8,205 nt of DNA from Chryseobacterium sp. (GTDB lineage Bacteria; Bacteroidota; Bacteroidia; Flavobacteriales; Weeksellaceae), in the NCBI GenBank assembly GCA_017989575.1, contig JAGNPP010000102.1, forward strand, positions 1-8,205, written 5' to 3'. Position numbers and translations under genes: made by a program. Under the pieces are notes generated by a model. The model had not been told where the DNA came from, did no database searches, and saw only the letters and a program-made list of their open reading frames with translations. Below are positions 6,407 through 8,205 of the stretch, in pieces. Within the stretch, counting starts at the first letter, position 1; the number at the start of each line of letters is the position of its first letter.

Positions 6407-7179
6407 TAAAAGGTCATCAGATTAATTATAAAAGTCAGACCGTCAGCATTATAAAAGATGTTGAGGTTTCAGTTGGCTTCGGTGAGTTTCTGGCGATTGT
6501 CGGTCCAAACGGCGCCGGAAAATCCAGCCTTCTCAATATTCTCGCCAACGAAATCAAAACCGATAACAAAAAGAATATCCATTTCAAAGACAAGATTCTT
6601 GCCGACTGGAATTTAGAGGAATTGTCCAAGCACAAAGCCAAATTTTCCCAGCACAATGCACAGGATATTCCGCTTTTGGTGAAAGATGTTGTGATGATGG
6701 GCCGTTATCCGTATTTCCATTCCCAACCACATTCCGATGACCATATTTCAACAGAAAAAGCAATGGCAGAAACAGATGTTTCTCATTTTCAAAAGAGAGA
6801 GTACAACTCACTTTCTGGTGGCGAAAAACAGCGCGTTCATTTGGCTAGAGTTCTAGCGCAGTTGAATAATGACATAGAAAATACTTTACTTTTCCTAGAC
6901 GAACCACTTAATAATCTGGATATTAAGCACCAATATAAAACCTTGGAATTGATAAAAAGATTCACCCAAAAAAACAATACAGCAATCGTTGTTTTGCACG
7001 ATCTCAATCTTGCGGCACAATTTGCAGATCATATTTTATTGATGGAAAAAGGTGAAGTTTTGTCCTACGGAACGCCGGAAAAAGTATTCACAGCAGAGAC
7101 AATTTCCAAGGCTTACAATTTTCCCTGCACCATTTGCAAGCATCCTGTGAATGACAATACGATGATTTTGTTTGGATAG
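6403..7179 (+). CDS. hmuV: Heme ABC transporter ATP-binding protein
   Basis: This encodes 258 aa and overlaps hmuU by 4 nt. All ABC ATPase motifs are present: Walker A GPNGAGKS (34-41), Q-loop Gln83, signature LSGGEKQR (137-144), Walker B LLFLD with catalytic Glu167, D-loop NNLD (170-173) and switch His199. The enzyme should therefore be active and energise heme import with HmuU. RYPYFHSQPHSDD around 105-115 fits the HmuV subfamily. The extreme C-terminus has a Cys242-x-x-Cys245-Lys-His247 group, a possible metal- or redox-sensitive tail. There is no terminator hairpin with a T-tract immediately after the gene. Confidence 0.95.
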   Translation: MIKGHQINYKSQTVSIIKDVEVSVGFGEFLAIVGPNGAGKSSLLNILANEIKTDNKKNIHFKDKILADWNLEELSKHKAKFSQHNAQDIPLLVKDVVMMGRYPYFHSQPHSDDHISTEKAMAETDVSHFQKREYNSLSGGEKQRVHLARVLAQLNNDIENTLLFLDEPLNNLDIKHQYKTLELIKRFTQKNNTAIVVLHDLNLAAQFADHILLMEKGEVLSYGTPEKVFTAETISKAYNFPCTICKHPVNDNTMILFG

Positions 7180-7205
7180 AAGTTTTAAAAATATTAATAA
7201 TTATG

Positions 7206-7286
7206 GCAGCTTTTCCGCCTTCCGTTCCCGCTTTTTTTGCCAAGCTTTTCCCAATGCAAAAAAGAGCTCCACTCAAGTCGGGCTGC
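7206..7286. repeat. Putative dispersed palindromic intergenic element
   Basis: This stretch between hmuV and the methyltransferase is more GC-rich than its AT-rich flanks. It is bounded by a short inverted repeat, GCAGC (7206-7210) and GCTGC (7282-7286). Inside it an 8-bp perfect stem, TTTTTTGC (7233-7240) with GCAAAAAA (7256-7263), encloses a 15-nt loop. The wording (GCTTTTCCGCC, TTCCGTTCCCGC, CTCAAGTCGGGCT) resembles repeat families I recall from flavobacterial intergenic regions, but only from memory. A 33-aa frame (7203-7304, MAAFPPSVPAFF...) crosses it and is probably incidental. Confidence 0.5.
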
Positions 7287-7364
7287 GTAAGATTCTCTGT
7301 TTGAAAGTAGAGAAGTTGTGAAATATTATAATTAGAAAATTTGTGTTCAAAAAAACTAAAGAAA

Positions 7365-8009
7365 ATGACAGAGCAAGAACTCAAAATATTAGCAAAAAAC
7401 CTCGCCAATCCCGAGGGAGAAATTGGAAAAGACATCGCCAGAATGATGAACGAAACCAATATTTCGATGACCAAAGAAACCATCAAAGCATTGATTTTGA
7501 AGGATAATGAAAAAGTTTTGGAACTCGGTCACGGCAACGCTGGACATCTTTCTTATCTTTTGGATTTTGCTGAGAATATCAATTACACAGGCTTGGAGAT
7601 TTCTGAAACAATGAAAACCGAGGCTGAAAACATCAATCAAAAAAATCTTTCTCAAGCCAAATTCCAATTGTACGACGGAAACAAAATCCCATTTGAAAAA
7701 GAAAGTTTCGACAAAATAATGACGGTCAACACCATTTATTTCTGGCAAAATCCAGTAGAATTCTTCAACGAAATCTATCGAGTTCTCAAAAATAATGGAA
7801 GTTTCGTCCTCACATTTGCGAAGAAAGATTTTATGAAAACTTTGCCTTTCACCGCAGATTTCAAATTGTACAATTATGAAGATGTAGAAGAATTGATTTC
7901 TCAAACCAACTTCAAAAGAATGATAAAATCAGACAAAGAAGAATTCATCATCAGCAAAACCGGCGAACCCGTAAAACGAGAATATAAAGTATTGATAATC
8001 AAGAAATAA
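7365..8009 (+). CDS. Class I SAM-dependent methyltransferase, substrate unknown
   Basis: This encodes 214 aa. I choose the ATG at 7365 over a TTG at 7341 because only the former is preceded by an AAAG stretch at proper distance and starts an ordinary N-terminus. A helical N-terminal part of about 45 residues is followed by the Rossmann methyltransferase fold: motif I VLELGHGNAG (51-60), acidic Glu78 at the end of strand 2 (YTGLEIS) to bind the ribose, a DGNKIPFEKESFDKIMTVNTIYFW segment (motifs II-III), and EIYRVLKNNGSFVLTF. The usual DxGxGxG appears as ELGHGNAG. The substrate cannot be read from sequence; it could be a small molecule such as a tetrapyrrole derivative or quinone. Its position between hmuV and hmuS hints at heme or iron metabolism, but palindromic repeats on both sides weaken the case for a strict operon link. 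Confidence 0.85.
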   Translation: MTEQELKILAKNLANPEGEIGKDIARMMNETNISMTKETIKALILKDNEKVLELGHGNAGHLSYLLDFAENINYTGLEISETMKTEAENINQKNLSQAKFQLYDGNKIPFEKESFDKIMTVNTIYFWQNPVEFFNEIYRVLKNNGSFVLTFAKKDFMKTLPFTADFKLYNYEDVEELISQTNFKRMIKSDKEEFIISKTGEPVKREYKVLIIKK

Positions 8010-8030
8010 AAATACAATTAAAACGCAATA

Positions 8031-8081
8031 TTTGTCATTCCGGAGGAATCTCGACAGTTTAGATTCCTCCGGAATGACAAA
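8031..8081. repeat. Long perfect inverted repeat (21-bp arms, 9-nt loop)
   Basis: The left arm 8031-8051 (beginning TTTGTCATTCCGGAGG) pairs without mismatch with 8061-8081, with loop CGACAGTTT. No T-tract follows on either strand, so it is not a canonical terminator, although so stable a hairpin could slow polymerase or shield mRNA ends. The GTCATTCCGGAGGAATC wording resembles a repeat I recall as dispersed between genes in Bacteroidota, so a REP/MITE-like element is likely. It separates the methyltransferase from hmuS. Confidence 0.85.
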
Positions 8082-8122
8082 CTTAATGTTTAAAGAAAAC
8101 AAACAATCAAAAATAAATTAAT

Positions 8123-8205
8123 ATGAGTACATTAATTAACGATTTAAAAACAAAATGGGAAGCTCTGAAAGCAGAAAATCCACATCTTAGAATAAGAAAC
8201 GCCGC
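8123..8205 (+). CDS. hmuS: Hemin-degrading/heme-trafficking factor, HmuS/HemS type (N-terminus only)
   Basis: The frame from the ATG at 8123 runs to the window edge, giving 27 codons: MSTLINDLKTKWEALK followed by AENPHLRIRNA. The LKxxWEALKAENPxLRIRxAA pattern is the opening helix of the HemS/HmuS/ChuS family, cytoplasmic proteins that bind heme from the importer and in some cases release its iron. The location after hmuRYTUV fits well. The rest of the protein, including the heme-ligating histidine, is outside the window. It starts 113 nt after the methyltransferase, beyond the hairpin, with an AT-rich leader. Confidence 0.8.
   Translation, partial: MSTLINDLKTKWEALKAENPHLRIRNA

Noticed and set aside
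7341..7364. TTG start of the methyltransferase eight codons upstream
   Set aside because: The ATG at 7365 has a better upstream purine stretch and a normal N-terminus; the extension (MCSKKLKK) has no support.
7088..7486. 132-aa open frame on the minus strand across the hmuV-methyltransferase gap
   Set aside because: It overlaps the ends of two well-supported genes and the palindromic repeat, and has no recognisable domain.
7389..7904. 171-aa open frame on the minus strand
   Set aside because: It is antisense to the methyltransferase, whose SAM-binding motifs are intact; the reverse translation is Phe/Ile-rich without recognisable features.

Overview
The window looks like chromosomal DNA from a low-GC Bacteroidota, most likely class Flavobacteriia and perhaps the Chryseobacterium group. 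This rests on several signs. One secreted protein carries a type IX secretion (T9SS) C-terminal sorting domain. Promoters resemble the Bacteroidetes -7 box TAnnTTTG. Leaders are AT-rich without Shine-Dalgarno sequences. Lipoproteins have charged residues right after the lipobox cysteine, and one of the products is of the HmuY family. The genus is a guess from style, not from a search.

Layout. Positions 1-68 (minus) hold only the signal peptide end of a gene that runs off the left edge. Positions 69-258 hold its promoter and operator region plus a strong terminator for the next gene. Positions 259-1050 (minus) encode a small secreted protein with a T9SS sorting domain. Positions 1051-1158 form a divergent control region with two FUR-family-like operators. 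From 1159 rightwards, all on the plus strand, lies a heme-uptake (hmu) cluster: TonB-dependent receptor hmuR, HmuY-type heme-binding lipoprotein, heme-binding lipoprotein hmuT, permease hmuU, ATPase hmuV, a class I SAM methyltransferase, and the start of hmuS, cut by the right edge.

How it works together (inference from family knowledge): HmuY captures heme outside the cell. HmuR, driven by TonB, brings it across the outer membrane. HmuT hands it to the HmuU/HmuV ABC importer, and HmuS handles heme or releases its iron in the cytoplasm. The palindromes TAGAATnATTCTA and relatives between the divergent genes match the 7-1-7 architecture of Fur/PerR/Zur boxes, so iron-dependent repression of both hmu and the secreted protein is likely.

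The least expected parts are as follows. (1) Two leftward genes for secreted proteins share both a promoter/operator block and a near-identical signal-peptide start, a duplicated regulon cassette next to hmu. (2) A T9SS cargo protein of unknown role appears co-regulated with heme uptake. (3) An uncharacterised methyltransferase sits between hmuV and hmuS, bracketed by two different palindromic intergenic repeats. (4) HmuT carries a lipoprotein N-terminus resembling a surface-export signal. No tRNA, rRNA, CRISPR array or transposase gene was seen.
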